Positions 24,267 through 34,110 of a stretch of DNA of 64,000 bases are shown here, piece after piece. How positions within the stretch are numbered: position 1 is the stretch's first letter; each line of letters opens with the position of its first letter. The DNA comes from Candidatus Scalindua japonica (GTDB lineage: Bacteria > Planctomycetota > Brocadiia > Brocadiales > Scalinduaceae): assembly GCF_002443295.1 (NCBI RefSeq), contig NZ_BAOS01000011.1, positions 1 to 64,000 on the forward strand, given 5' to 3'. The position numbers were made by a program, and so were the translations under genes. The notes below the pieces were generated by a model. It ran no database searches. It saw nothing but the letters and a program-made list of their open reading frames with translations, and had not been told where the DNA came from.

Positions 24267-25859
24267 ATGGATTATACTTCATCGAATCAAGAAAGACTGT
24301 TAAGTATTTTATACGTAGTTTTTCGACGTAAATGGTTTATTCTTTTTTTTTCTATTATCACCTTTCTGGGAATTATGGCAGGAACGTGGTTGGCTCCACA
24401 CTATTACAAAGCAACAACGAAGGTATTTATCCATAATAATCCAAAGCAAGAAATAACTCTTTTTCCTGATATCGCAAAATATGCGGAGCGGGACAACAGG
24501 GCAAGTCTTTCACAAGATCTAGTCCAGCTTTTAATAAGTGATGATTTAGCAAGAGAGATAGTTACTCTCTTCGAAATTGATAAGATTTATTATAAGAAAA
24601 ATTATGAGCCAGAGTCATTACGCGATATCGTCTGGTATTATATTCATAAAACAATAGATGTAATCAAGTACCCATATACATTCTTTAAGTCTCTATTAGT
24701 CTATTCTGGTCTATCAGAGCCTGAACCGGAAGAAGACTATTTTTTCTCTGCTTTGGGTTGGTTTACAGGTGATTGGTTAGATGTAAGTGCGGTGAGAGAA
24801 GCCAGGGTTGTCAATATTTCAATTTGGGGACCATCGCCTCGCCTTGCTTCAGATATTGCCAACAAGATGGCAGAACTTCTGGTTAAAAGAACCCTTGAAA
24901 TTACACGCAGTCAGGCTTTGGAAGGTTATGACTTTACTGTCAGTCAGCTTAAAGGTACGGAAGAGCAGTACCTTGACAGCTTGGAATCCTTAAAGAGATT
25001 CAGAGAAGAGAATAATATAGTTTCAATTGATGAGCAGAAAAAAGTTACTATATTGAGTCTCAACAAATTTGAAAATGAAGCTGCTGAGCTTATTGCTGAG
25101 TTGAGTGGAGTGACAAATAAGGCCAGTGAGATAAGTGCAAAAATAAAAAATGAGAATGAAATGATAATATCTTCCGATATTACTGGTAACAACATCCTTG
25201 TGGTGGAGCTTAAATCACGTTTGAAAGATCTGGAAATTGCTCTCAAAACAATGTTACTTGAAAAGACGGAGAAAAATATAGACGTTATTAAATTAAGGAG
25301 TCAAATTAACGAAATTAATAGTAAGTTGAAAAAGGAGCTGGAGAATATAGTTAATAGTAAAACTGAAGGGATCAATCCCTTACATCAAAGTCTTCGACAG
25401 CAGCTTATAGATCTGGAATCACAGAAACAATATCTTGATGCGAAGAGCAAAGTTGTATACAGTACCATTTCTAACATTAAGAAGGATCTTATTCTTTTGT
25501 CAAATAAAGGGATAGAACTTGAAACACTAGTGACATCTGTAGAAATATACAGAACACTCTACAAAACAGTTAAGGACAAACTTGAGAAATTACTTGTTAT
25601 GAAAGCCAATGAGATCAACGAGTACGGATTAAGCACTATTACCAGGGCAAACCTGCCTGACGTAATGTCAGTAACGTGGCCATGGTTCAAAATAAATGTT
25701 TTTTACGTTGGAATTCCCCTAAGTATTATAGCTGCGTTTCTTGCATGTTTCTTTTTAGATTTTTGGGTTGATGTATTTAGTACCAGGAAGGAGATTGAGC
25801 TTTTTACGGGATTACCTGTGATTGGTTCAATACCAGATATCAAAAATAAGGGAAGATAA
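24267..25859 (+). CDS. Polysaccharide chain-length protein (Wzz/GNVR type)
   Basis: A 530-residue inner-membrane co-polymerase, starting at the ATG at 24267 (a TTG six bases earlier is also possible). It has a Wzz-type N-terminal membrane helix (about 24-44, WFILFFSIITFLGIMAGTWL), a periplasmic domain with long coiled coils (about 200-430), and a C-terminal membrane helix (about 485-505). The segment before the second helix (YGLSTITRANLPDVMSVTWP) corresponds to the GNVR/G-rich region near the second helix. The cytosolic end is only about 25 residues, so the tyrosine kinase domain is missing and is supplied as a separate protein by the next gene, as in Gram-positive CpsC/CpsD. It controls polymer length and links to the Wza-like channel. 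Confidence 0.9.
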   Translation: MDYTSSNQERLLSILYVVFRRKWFILFFSIITFLGIMAGTWLAPHYYKATTKVFIHNNPKQEITLFPDIAKYAERDNRASLSQDLVQLLISDDLAREIVTLFEIDKIYYKKNYEPESLRDIVWYYIHKTIDVIKYPYTFFKSLLVYSGLSEPEPEEDYFFSALGWFTGDWLDVSAVREARVVNISIWGPSPRLASDIANKMAELLVKRTLEITRSQALEGYDFTVSQLKGTEEQYLDSLESLKRFREENNIVSIDEQKKVTILSLNKFENEAAELIAELSGVTNKASEISAKIKNENEMIISSDITGNNILVVELKSRLKDLEIALKTMLLEKTEKNIDVIKLRSQINEINSKLKKELENIVNSKTEGINPLHQSLRQQLIDLESQKQYLDAKSKVVYSTISNIKKDLILLSNKGIELETLVTSVEIYRTLYKTVKDKLEKLLVMKANEINEYGLSTITRANLPDVMSVTWPWFKINVFYVGIPLSIIAAFLACFFLDFWVDVFSTRKEIELFTGLPVIGSIPDIKNKGR

Positions 25860-25994
25860 GAACAACCTGGATGTGTGCAAAAAGAATATAAGTCGGAAAA
25901 CAGCCTTGAAAGTATAGCGTATTTCACTGTTGTATCTTAGCTGATATATTTGATAATTTTCAGATTATAAAGAAAATAATAAAAGAAAATAATA

Positions 25995-26666
25995 ATGGGA
26001 GTTTTTAACAAAGTTAACATTAAGGACCAATATTTAGCTGGACGTAATACAATCGCAAACACCTCTTTTTCAACACTGGCAGATAATACCTGTTTGAACG
26101 CTATCGAAAACGGTGATGATAAAGTGTATTTAGTTACGAGCGCTTCGTTATATGAAGGAAAAACCACTGTTTCAATTAACTTAGCTCTCCAAATTGCAAA
26201 AAGGGGAAGGAAGGTTCTTTTGATTGATGCTAATCTTAGAAACCCTACAATTGGAGATATTTTCAATTTGAAGGGTTTGCCTGGATTTACCCAGGTTATT
26301 TGTAATGGAAAGTTAATGACAGATCTTATCGTTTCGGAGGAGAAATATAATTTTGACATAATGCCTTCCGGTAAGATTGATCACGAACCCTTTGAGGTAA
26401 TGACCTCACCGAAATTGGTAGAAAACCTTGAGTTAGCAAAAAAACTTTATGATTTTGTTATACTAGATAGTCCAGCGGTAAATATCCACATGGATTCTCT
26501 TCACTTGTGCCCTGTTGTTGATCAAATTATTTTTGTTATTCTGGCAAACTATACCGAAAAGAATAAAGTAAATATTGCCAAACAAAGGATATTAAATGTA
26601 GAGGGAAAAATCCTTGGTATGGTCTTGAACAGAGAAAAATATTCGTTTTTACATAATGGTAAATAG
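25995..26666 (+). CDS. CpsD/Wzc-like cytosolic ATPase, degenerate tyrosine kinase
   Basis: A 223-residue P-loop ATPase of the BY-kinase/MinD-like family. Walker A is SASLYEGKTT (the usual PGEGKT has Tyr instead of Gly-Pro residues but keeps GKT). Walker A' is LLIDANLRNP, where the second Asp of the usual DxD is Asn. Walker B is YDFVILDSPAV. The C-terminus (REKYSFLHNGK) lacks the tyrosine cluster that BY-kinases autophosphorylate. It follows the Wzz-like gene by 135 bases and should form a split Wzc with it. The substitutions suggest weakened kinase activity and a mainly structural or ATPase role, though some active kinases tolerate such changes. Confidence 0.85.
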   Translation: MGVFNKVNIKDQYLAGRNTIANTSFSTLADNTCLNAIENGDDKVYLVTSASLYEGKTTVSINLALQIAKRGRKVLLIDANLRNPTIGDIFNLKGLPGFTQVICNGKLMTDLIVSEEKYNFDIMPSGKIDHEPFEVMTSPKLVENLELAKKLYDFVILDSPAVNIHMDSLHLCPVVDQIIFVILANYTEKNKVNIAKQRILNVEGKILGMVLNREKYSFLHNGK

Positions 26667-26723
26667 TCCTTTCGAGTTTATATTTATTAATAATTTAAAA
26701 AAAAGAATTAGGAGCAATTTTTC

Positions 26724-28244
26724 ATGAATATTCTGTTAATTACTCTTCTGGAAGAGATAAATCCATTAGGGTTATTGCATTTGTCTACATTCCTGAAAGA
26801 TAATGGGAATCAGGTTACAACCGCATTTGTACCTCTAAACCCCAAAGAAGAACTGTTCGGGATAGAAGGGAATCGAGTTATTAGTGATCACGAAATCTCT
26901 GAAACATTAGACTTAATTGCAGAGAAAAAACCTGACCTTTTTGGCATGACCTTGATGACTACACACTACTACAGTGCTGTTAAGCTCACAAAAAAAGTCA
27001 AAGAAACTTTTCCTGAGATACCAATAGTGTGGGGTGGCGTGCATCCAACTCTACTTCCTGAAGAATGTATAGAATATGCAGATATAGTGTGTAGAGGTGA
27101 AGGTGAAGGCGCAATGCTGGAGCTTGTTAAACATCTTGAAAATGGAGAATCTATTGAAAATATTGGAAGCCTCTGGGTAAGGGATAAAGATAAAATTACA
27201 CGAAATGAAATAAAGCCTCTAACGCAGGATATGGATTCACTGGGATTTCCCCGGTTTGACTGGGAAAACAATTATGTTTTATATGATGGAAAAATGCAGA
27301 ACCTGAACAAATCAATATATCAACAATGTGTTCCACGAAAAGGCCGCATATATGATGTATTGACGATTAGAGGCTGTCCATATCGTTGCAGTTATTGTAG
27401 TAATTCCAGTTTTCATCAGGTTTATAAAGGGAAAGGGAAAATTGTAAGAGGAAGAAGTATTGAAAGCATCTTGGAAGAGCTGGAATATGTAAAGAAAGAG
27501 TTTGACTTTGTGGGAATTATTAACTTTCAGGATGACGTCTTTTTAGTGAAAAGAGATGAAGGATGGTTGGAGAATTTCTGTAATCAATATAAAGAGAAGA
27601 TTGGACTCACATTTGCTTGTAAAGGTTCTCCAAGGGAAGTATCAGAGGAAAATATCTCACTGCTAAAGAAAGGTGGTTTAGGATATTTTCAAATCGGAAT
27701 ACAAGGAAGTGACCGAGTTAACAGAGAAATATATAATAGGACCACCAGTTCACGTAACAAAATCATAGAGGCATCCAGGGTATTGCATAAACATAAAGTC
27801 GTTGCAAATTTTGACGTGATCCTTGATGACCCCTTTGCTACCGATGAAGATACTCTGGAAGTTATCGATACGCTTACAAAGATAAAAAAACCTTTTCTCA
27901 TCAGCTGCTTCTCAATGACTTTTTTCCCCGCTACAGTAATTACTAAAATGGCAAAAGAACGAGGTCTGTTTTCTAAAGGAAAGGATGGATACATACTTAA
28001 AGCTACTCAGGCAAAAAGGACCTATCTTAACAACCTCGTTGAGATTGCTCCCAGACTTCCAGCTTTCGTTATCAGGACATTTGTGAAACATAGAGGAGAG
28101 AAACTTGCTAAAGTGATATTAGATGCATATATTTATATACATTTTAATATTATATTTAAAATAATGTATTCAATTTCAAAATATCCAAGGCTTCTTTCCT
28201 TTCTTAAGAAAATCCGTTATAGTCTCAGTACTTCCTGGAGATAA
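26724..28244 (+). CDS. Cobalamin-type (B12-binding) radical SAM protein A
   Basis: A 506-residue protein of the class B radical SAM fold: an N-terminal Rossmann-like B12-binding-type domain (about 1-140, with GGVHPTLLPEE and CRGEGEGAMLE), then a radical SAM domain with CPYRCSYC (Cys218, Cys222, Cys225), and a C-terminal helical extension with hydrophobic segments (about 460-490) that may touch the membrane. The usual DxHxxG cobalamin His motif is not visible, as in several members that bind B12 without the His ligand. Members methylate unactivated carbon or rearrange substrates, for example in hopanoid and antibiotic pathways. The substrate here is unknown. AGGAG precedes the ATG. The gene is 16 bases before the next one of the same family. 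Confidence 0.9.
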   Translation: MNILLITLLEEINPLGLLHLSTFLKDNGNQVTTAFVPLNPKEELFGIEGNRVISDHEISETLDLIAEKKPDLFGMTLMTTHYYSAVKLTKKVKETFPEIPIVWGGVHPTLLPEECIEYADIVCRGEGEGAMLELVKHLENGESIENIGSLWVRDKDKITRNEIKPLTQDMDSLGFPRFDWENNYVLYDGKMQNLNKSIYQQCVPRKGRIYDVLTIRGCPYRCSYCSNSSFHQVYKGKGKIVRGRSIESILEELEYVKKEFDFVGIINFQDDVFLVKRDEGWLENFCNQYKEKIGLTFACKGSPREVSEENISLLKKGGLGYFQIGIQGSDRVNREIYNRTTSSRNKIIEASRVLHKHKVVANFDVILDDPFATDEDTLEVIDTLTKIKKPFLISCFSMTFFPATVITKMAKERGLFSKGKDGYILKATQAKRTYLNNLVEIAPRLPAFVIRTFVKHRGEKLAKVILDAYIYIHFNIIFKIMYSISKYPRLLSFLKKIRYSLSTSWR

Positions 28245-28260
28245 CCTAGTAAAGGATATT

Positions 28261-29718
28261 ATGAAAATATTATTTATTAATCCATTAGATAAAGCAAATT
28301 GTACGCATTTTGTGGTCCAACCACTTGGTTTGATGTACATTTCTGCATTCCTGAGAGAACATTCAAACCATGATGTCAAGATCCTTGATATGAAGGTAAA
28401 CTTCATGTCAGAAGACGATGCCCTCAAAGAGGTAAAGAAGTTTTCTCCTGACGTTATAGGGATCAGGGCTCTAAGTGTCGAGTCTGCATCTGCTCATTTG
28501 ATTGCCAAAATGGTGAAAAGAGATCTTCCAAATTGCAAAGTAATAGTAGGAGGTCCATATACTGACGGTTCTTCTAATCATATCCTGAAGGACGCTAATG
28601 TTGATTTTGTCGTTGTAGGTGAAGGTGAAGAGACCGTGTGTGAATTGATAACAGAGATTGAGAAAGGGAATGAGTTCCCTGATACACATGGAATTGGTTA
28701 CAGGCAGAACGGCGAACCGGTCTTTACCCATTCGAGGAGGCTGATTGAGGACCTTGACACTATTCCATTGCCTGCCTGGGATTTAATTGATGTAGAAAGT
28801 TATTTCAAAGTACCGAGCTGGAACTTCCATATATCCAGACACATGGCTCTCTTTACTTCACGAGGATGTCCCTACAAATGTGCTTACTGTCACAATATTT
28901 TTGGCAAAAAACCGAGGATGCGTAGTCCTGAGAATGTGCTGAAAGAGATTGAGATTCTGTACAACCAGTATGGAGTAAGGGAGCTAAAGATAATCGATGA
29001 TATATTTAACGTCAGGAGATCAAGAGCACAGCAGATTTGTGATTTAATTGTAGAGAGAGGGTTCAAGGTTGATATCTGTTTTCCAAACGGCCTTCGAGGT
29101 GACATCATGGATAGAACCACATTACAAAAGCTTAGAGCTGCCGGTACATTTGAGATTACCTATGCAGTAGAGACGGCCTCTCCTCGATTGCAGAGATTAA
29201 TAAAAAAGAATATCAATTTGCCAAAATTAAAGCAGGTTATCGAAGATACGGTAGAGATGGGAATATTTACAAGAGGGTTCTTTATGATGGGATTCCCCTC
29301 AGAGACCAGGGAAGAGATTCATGACACAGCTAGTTTTTCCCTCTCTTCTAAGCTCCACTGGATGAGCATGTTTATTGTTAATCCCTTCGAAGGCACTGAA
29401 ATCGCAGATATGGCGAAAGAAATGAATATAGATATTGATCATGATAAACTTGATTTTTCGGGTGGATACAGGGTAAACCCTGTACAATTAAGTCATATGC
29501 CAGTGCAGGAGATAAAGGCTTTGCAATTTAAGACCCTTCGGAAGTTTTTTTTAAACCCCGTTCGTCTGTACAGTATCTACAAATGCAGTCACGACAAGAA
29601 ACAGAAAATTCTCTTTGTATTTACCATGATTCTGAAGGCAATCCTTCCGGCCTCTAAAAGGGACAAATGGATTCGCAAACTATTTACTGTAATCTATTAT
29701 CTAGGACGAGGCAAATAA
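28261..29718 (+). CDS. Cobalamin-type radical SAM protein B
   Basis: A 485-residue class B radical SAM protein. The N-terminal B12-type domain (about 1-135) has VVGEGEETVCEL. The cluster motif is GCPYKCAYC (Cys203, Cys207, Cys210), followed by KIIDDIFNVRRSRA, a typical TIM-barrel segment, and YAVETASPRL. The C-terminal 100 residues form a helical extension containing basic segments. The gene starts 16 bases after the preceding radical SAM gene, so the two are translationally close and likely act on the same or successive substrates. No DxHxxG motif is visible in the N-terminal domain. AAGGAT lies upstream of the ATG. It has the same general architecture as the genes at 26724, 31002, 53361 and 55801. 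Confidence 0.9.
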   Translation: MKILFINPLDKANCTHFVVQPLGLMYISAFLREHSNHDVKILDMKVNFMSEDDALKEVKKFSPDVIGIRALSVESASAHLIAKMVKRDLPNCKVIVGGPYTDGSSNHILKDANVDFVVVGEGEETVCELITEIEKGNEFPDTHGIGYRQNGEPVFTHSRRLIEDLDTIPLPAWDLIDVESYFKVPSWNFHISRHMALFTSRGCPYKCAYCHNIFGKKPRMRSPENVLKEIEILYNQYGVRELKIIDDIFNVRRSRAQQICDLIVERGFKVDICFPNGLRGDIMDRTTLQKLRAAGTFEITYAVETASPRLQRLIKKNINLPKLKQVIEDTVEMGIFTRGFFMMGFPSETREEIHDTASFSLSSKLHWMSMFIVNPFEGTEIADMAKEMNIDIDHDKLDFSGGYRVNPVQLSHMPVQEIKALQFKTLRKFFLNPVRLYSIYKCSHDKKQKILFVFTMILKAILPASKRDKWIRKLFTVIYYLGRGK

Positions 29719-29844
29719 AGGTGATACAATGCCAACATGGTTTTTTTCTAAAAAAATATGAAAGAGAGATTTAGATTGCTCGGCAAGATTTTTACGTAAT
29801 AAATATCAAAACTTTAAAAAATTGTTTACGGGAGTATAGAACGT

Positions 29845-30999
29845 ATGTTTGACAGCTTACTTGATTTGCTTATTTGCCCGGGATGCCAGGGACGTAAACT
29901 GAAATTGAATCAGACTGAATACCAACAAGAAGAGATTTGGAAAGCTGAAATTCTTTGTGAGAATTGTTCTCGATCATACCCCATTATAGACGGAATTCCG
30001 TGTATGTTAAATCGTGAGCAGCTGGATGCCCAACAAGGCGATGTGTTACAAGAATGGGCTCAAAAGGTTAAGGATATAGATAAAGACATTGTTGATGCAG
30101 ATATGGATACCTATAAACATCTCTGCAGGAAAAGAACTGGTAGCAACGGTGTAAGCGAGGATGCCGAACGGTTATTGTGGGAAAAAAAATTATTTATAGA
30201 CAATCAGGTATTAAAAGAGGAAATAGGGGATAAACTTGCGGCAAAGTGGATGGTTGAAAAGAAAAATTTACAGGTCAGAAATAATCATGTATTCAGGTTT
30301 TTAGATGAGATTGATAATCAGTTTGAACAGAAATGGATTCTCAATGTCGGTCCGGGCGTTGATGAAGATCTAATAAGTAGATTAGAATTGAAAGGAATCA
30401 ACCTGATAAACCTTGATATAATCTTAGAACCATTGATCAATTTACGGTCAAAAAGTAGAGAATGCATGTGTGCAGATATAAAATCTTTGCCATTTGATAA
30501 CGGAACATTTGACGCGGTTTTCTGCTTTCACGTAATTCATCATGCACATCCGATTGAACAAGCGTTATCTGAAGTAGGACGCGTGTTGAAAACGAACGGG
30601 AAAGTTTTTATTACAGAAATTAATCCTAATCATTTTGTCTCTTTCCAGGGCAAACTTATTCCGCGCGCAATCAAGAGATTTATACGAAAATGTGCTCGAA
30701 AGCATGTAGGCACAAATTCAAGAATTTATAAACCTTCTCCTTTTGAAGAGGTGATTCCTCGCAAAGTTTTAATGAATGCAATGATAAAAACCGGCTTTGA
30801 TAATATTACAAGAAAAACCGTTGTACATGCTCCGCAATGCTTTCCTGATGCTGTTATAAGTATATGGAATAAGATGGGCTTTAAATTTCCAACAGTATTT
30901 GATCCTATCGCTTTCGAGTATATGTTTTTTGGAAAAAAATCACGGGCAGAAACACAACCGCAAAAGGCTGAAGTAAATAATGGACAGGAGTTAAAATAA
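29845..30999 (+). CDS. SAM-dependent methyltransferase with Trm112-like zinc domain
   Basis: A 384-residue class I methyltransferase. The N-terminal segment (1-55) is a Trm112p/YcaR-like zinc ribbon with CPGC (Cys11, Cys14) and CENC (Cys38, Cys41) and the typical YPIIDGIPCML. After a charged linker of about 110 residues comes the methyltransferase core with LNVGPGVDED (motif I, glycine-rich), CADIKSLPFDNGTFDAVFC (motifs II-III) and a HVIHHAHPIEQAL segment. GGGAG precedes the ATG. It is followed after two bases by the next radical SAM gene, whose ribosome binding site lies inside this gene, so the pair is coupled. It probably methylates a sugar or lipid intermediate; substrate unknown. Confidence 0.88.
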   Translation: MFDSLLDLLICPGCQGRKLKLNQTEYQQEEIWKAEILCENCSRSYPIIDGIPCMLNREQLDAQQGDVLQEWAQKVKDIDKDIVDADMDTYKHLCRKRTGSNGVSEDAERLLWEKKLFIDNQVLKEEIGDKLAAKWMVEKKNLQVRNNHVFRFLDEIDNQFEQKWILNVGPGVDEDLISRLELKGINLINLDIILEPLINLRSKSRECMCADIKSLPFDNGTFDAVFCFHVIHHAHPIEQALSEVGRVLKTNGKVFITEINPNHFVSFQGKLIPRAIKRFIRKCARKHVGTNSRIYKPSPFEEVIPRKVLMNAMIKTGFDNITRKTVVHAPQCFPDAVISIWNKMGFKFPTVFDPIAFEYMFFGKKSRAETQPQKAEVNNGQELK

Positions 31000-31001
31000 T
31001 T

Positions 31002-32435
31002 ATGAAGATATTATTCCCTATGGAACGTAATTCAATGAAACAGCACTGGTTGGGTATTATGACCTTATCTGCTGTTTTAAAAAAGGGTGGTTTCCAAACT
31101 GAAGTAGTAGTCGCTGAAGAGGAGATTGTTTTAGAAAAAATAAAAAATAATGAACCTACTATTTTGGCTTACAGTACTCCTACCTTCCTGGCAAAATTTA
31201 ATATCGAATTTAATCTAAAGATAAAAAAGAGGTTTAAGGATGTATTCTCTATTTTTGGAGGACCACATGCCACTTACTATCCTGAAATGATAGAAAATGA
31301 AGGAATTGATGCCATTTGTGTTGGTGAAGGTGAAGGAGCCATTCATGATCTGGCAACAAATATTGCCAATGGACTGCCAGTAACGGATATAAAGAACCTA
31401 TGGGTAAAAGAAAACGGTAAAATTCGTAAAAATCCATTACGACCATTGGTTGAAAATCTTGATAATCTTCCCTATCCGGACAGGGATATTTTCATTCCTT
31501 ATCAGTCAAAGAATCCGTTAGCATCTATTTGGACAATGAGCGCCCGTGGTTGCCCTTATAAGTGTACATACTGTTTTAATCACTCTTACAACAAGCTATA
31601 TCAAGAACAAGGATATAGTGCTGTTAAAGTAAGACGTCGAAGCGTTGATAATTTTATAGGAGAGCTGATTGAATACAAAAAGAGATGGCCAGCGACATAT
31701 TTTATATTTGTAGATGATATATTTGTTTTAATGCCTGAGTGGATCAAAGAGTTCTCCGAAAAATACAAAAAACTGGTTGATATCCCTTTTGTTTGCCATG
31801 TTCGTGCCAATGCTGTCAATAATGAAGTTATATCAGAAATTAAGAAAGCCGGGTGTACACTGATAAAAATGGGTGTGGAAGCAGGCAATGATCATATCAG
31901 GAAAGAAGTATTAAAGAGGAATATGTCTAAGGATCTTATTGTGAATGCGGCCAAAATCATTAAGGATAATGGTATAAAGCTTTTCACGTTTAATGTACTT
32001 GGTGTCCCTTCAAGCACTATTGATAACGACTTTGAAACATTGGCGCTTAATGCCAAATGTAAGGCTGATTATGCTACAACTTTTATAATGAGAGCTTATA
32101 AAAAGACGGAGATATATGAATTCTCACGGAAGAAGAATCTCCTGCATGAAGAATTTATTGAAGATATTGCAGACACACAAAACATTTTTTTCTCTTCACC
32201 TATAACATTAAACCCAAAGGATGCGAGATTGTTGGAGAATTTATTGTATCTTTTTTCAATCTCTGTAAAATTTCCTTGGATAGTGCCACTTGTCAGAAGG
32301 CTACTTATAAAACTCCCTTTGTCAAAAGTTTATCAATTAATCTTCACAAACCATTACCGATTTATCAAATTACTATATTCGCCAAAAAAGTTTGAAAGGA
32401 TATACCTTTATCTTGATTCGGTGATAAAAATATAG
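31002..32435 (+). CDS. Cobalamin-type radical SAM protein C
   Basis: A 477-residue class B radical SAM protein: N-terminal B12-type domain (about 1-140, GGPHATYYPEMIENE, CVGEGEGAIHDLA), radical SAM motif GCPYKCTYC (Cys184, Cys188, Cys191), the acidic segment FIFVDDIFVLMPEWI, MGVEAGNDHIRKEVLKRN, and a C-terminal helical tail. The start ATG is two bases after the methyltransferase stop and shares its Shine-Dalgarno region (GGAG). A strong intrinsic terminator follows, so the unit from about 20.2 to 32.5 kb may end here. It is paralogous to the four other B12-type radical SAM genes of the locus. Confidence 0.9.
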   Translation: MKILFPMERNSMKQHWLGIMTLSAVLKKGGFQTEVVVAEEEIVLEKIKNNEPTILAYSTPTFLAKFNIEFNLKIKKRFKDVFSIFGGPHATYYPEMIENEGIDAICVGEGEGAIHDLATNIANGLPVTDIKNLWVKENGKIRKNPLRPLVENLDNLPYPDRDIFIPYQSKNPLASIWTMSARGCPYKCTYCFNHSYNKLYQEQGYSAVKVRRRSVDNFIGELIEYKKRWPATYFIFVDDIFVLMPEWIKEFSEKYKKLVDIPFVCHVRANAVNNEVISEIKKAGCTLIKMGVEAGNDHIRKEVLKRNMSKDLIVNAAKIIKDNGIKLFTFNVLGVPSSTIDNDFETLALNAKCKADYATTFIMRAYKKTEIYEFSRKKNLLHEEFIEDIADTQNIFFSSPITLNPKDARLLENLLYLFSISVKFPWIVPLVRRLLIKLPLSKVYQLIFTNHYRFIKLLYSPKKFERIYLYLDSVIKI

Positions 32436-32492
32436 CATTATTGATGAACACTCTGAGAATCTGTCTAATATGAGCAAAATTGTACCGTTCGG

Positions 32493-32529
32493 ATAGCACA
32501 GGGAGCCGTTCCTCTTGTGCTATTTTTTT
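32493..32529 (+). terminator. Rho-independent terminator
   Basis: The arms ATAGCACA and TGTGCTAT (8 bp), with an inner GGGA/TCC pairing and GC-rich core, are followed immediately by seven T residues on the plus strand. This marks the end of the transcript carrying the upstream radical SAM gene. Confidence 0.85.
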
Positions 32530-32568
32530 AGAACATATGATGTTTTACCTTTATTTTATTAAGTAAAT

Positions 32569-34110
32569 ATGTCAGAAACCTCCAAAAATAATGATGAGAG
32601 TAAGAGTGATGTTGAAAAGGTTGCCAAAGGGAGTGGAATATCCCTGCTCGGCGGAGTTGTAGGTAAAAGCTTATTCTTTATCATTCAGATTGTTATTGTT
32701 CGCTTGTTCGGATCTGAATTTTTTGGGCTATATATCCTTGGCCTGGCAGTTGCCAGATTAATTGAGATATTATCAAGATTTGGTCTTGATTTCGGCAGTA
32801 TAAGATTTGTGTCAATTTATTATAAAATTGATAATGCGAGAACAAAAGGAACAATTATAAGTACGCTTGTTCTCTCTTTTCTGGGAAGTATAGTGTTGGT
32901 TGCGATTTTGTACTCATGTGCAGGATTTATTGCCAACACGTTCTTCCATAAACCGGAACTTAAAGAGGTGTTCCGTATATTTGTTTTCTGTATCCCACTT
33001 ATGTCAGTTTCTTTTGTGGCTACCAGTGCAACTCAAGGTTTTCACACAACCAAATATGTAGTCTGGATTCGAGAGATATTTCAACCGTCAGTTAATTTAC
33101 TCCTGATATTTCTGTTTTCTTTTACGAACTTTGGTCTAACGGGTCTAGTATATGCTTTTGCAATTTCATATTTTTTGACACTCATCTTGAGTATTTATCT
33201 GCTTACCAGATTATATTTAAGCACTATAGTAGAGCAAACAAAGGCGATCTTTGAGATAAAGAAGCTGGTAACCTACTCAGCACCCCTTATGTTTGCAGGT
33301 TTTATAAATGTGTTACTTGCCTGGACAGATATTATTATTCTTGGTTATTTTGTGTCTAGCAGAGAAGTGAGTATTTACCGGACCGCATCGCTGGCACCTT
33401 TTCTATTAATGTTTGTACTAAACTCCTACATGTCCATATACGCACCTGTAATTGCAGATTTGTACCAAAAAGGTGAATTGGGCAGAGTAGAACGGCTCTT
33501 GAAATTAACAACCAAATGGATATTCTATATTACATTACCAGCCATGATAATTATGATATTCTTTGCAGATACTCTAATGAATCTATTTGGACCGGAGTTT
33601 GTGAAGGATGGCGCAATAATACTGGTAACATTAGCGCTGTCTAATTTTATAAATTGTCTTTCCGGAGGGCTGGCTTATACTCTTGTAATGACTGGCAAGC
33701 AGAAAATAGAATTTATTAACTCGTTAGTACTTATAACATTTAACATTATCTTAAACCTTTTCCTTATTCCCATATATGGAATCCTTGGAGCAGCCCTGGC
33801 AAAAGGAATAACCATTTTGGTTATCAAGCTACTCAGACTATTGGAAGTTTACTACATATACAGAATTCAGCCTTATAATAAAAACTTTTTTTCTGGCTTT
33901 GCTGCTGCTCTTGCTTCGGTTGTCATACTAACTCTTTTAAATCGGATTACAATATTGTCAAGTTATCAACATTTTGCTCTTGGAATAATTTCCACCGTAG
34001 GATCCTTTCTGGTGTTCTTCTATTTTTCCACTAAAACGGAAGACGACAAACATATTATCCAAATTTTAAAAATAAAATTATCAAGTTTAATCATAAAGAG
34101 GAGAGCATGA
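32569..34110 (+). CDS. Polysaccharide flippase (Wzx/MATE-like)
   Basis: A 513-residue polytopic protein of the polysaccharide biosynthesis/MurJ-like superfamily, with about 12-14 membrane helices. Typical opening is VAKGSGISLLGGVVGKSLFF and VIVRLFGSEFFGLYILGLAV, followed by repeated helical pairs. It would flip lipid-linked repeat units from the cytosolic to the periplasmic face of the inner membrane. The stop TGA overlaps the ATG of a 24-codon micro-ORF. It is the first of three flippases in the window and the only one on the plus strand, next to the radical SAM gene at 34175 and upstream of the Wzy-like gene. Confidence 0.92.
   Translation: MSETSKNNDESKSDVEKVAKGSGISLLGGVVGKSLFFIIQIVIVRLFGSEFFGLYILGLAVARLIEILSRFGLDFGSIRFVSIYYKIDNARTKGTIISTLVLSFLGSIVLVAILYSCAGFIANTFFHKPELKEVFRIFVFCIPLMSVSFVATSATQGFHTTKYVVWIREIFQPSVNLLLIFLFSFTNFGLTGLVYAFAISYFLTLILSIYLLTRLYLSTIVEQTKAIFEIKKLVTYSAPLMFAGFINVLLAWTDIIILGYFVSSREVSIYRTASLAPFLLMFVLNSYMSIYAPVIADLYQKGELGRVERLLKLTTKWIFYITLPAMIIMIFFADTLMNLFGPEFVKDGAIILVTLALSNFINCLSGGLAYTLVMTGKQKIEFINSLVLITFNIILNLFLIPIYGILGAALAKGITILVIKLLRLLEVYYIYRIQPYNKNFFSGFAAALASVVILTLLNRITILSSYQHFALGIISTVGSFLVFFYFSTKTEDDKHIIQILKIKLSSLIIKRRA

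Noticed and set aside
25857-25941. Readthrough of the chain-length gene stop into 27 more codons
   Set aside because: The extension shows no family similarity and ends in another stop; the split from the kinase-like gene is a normal CpsC/CpsD layout.
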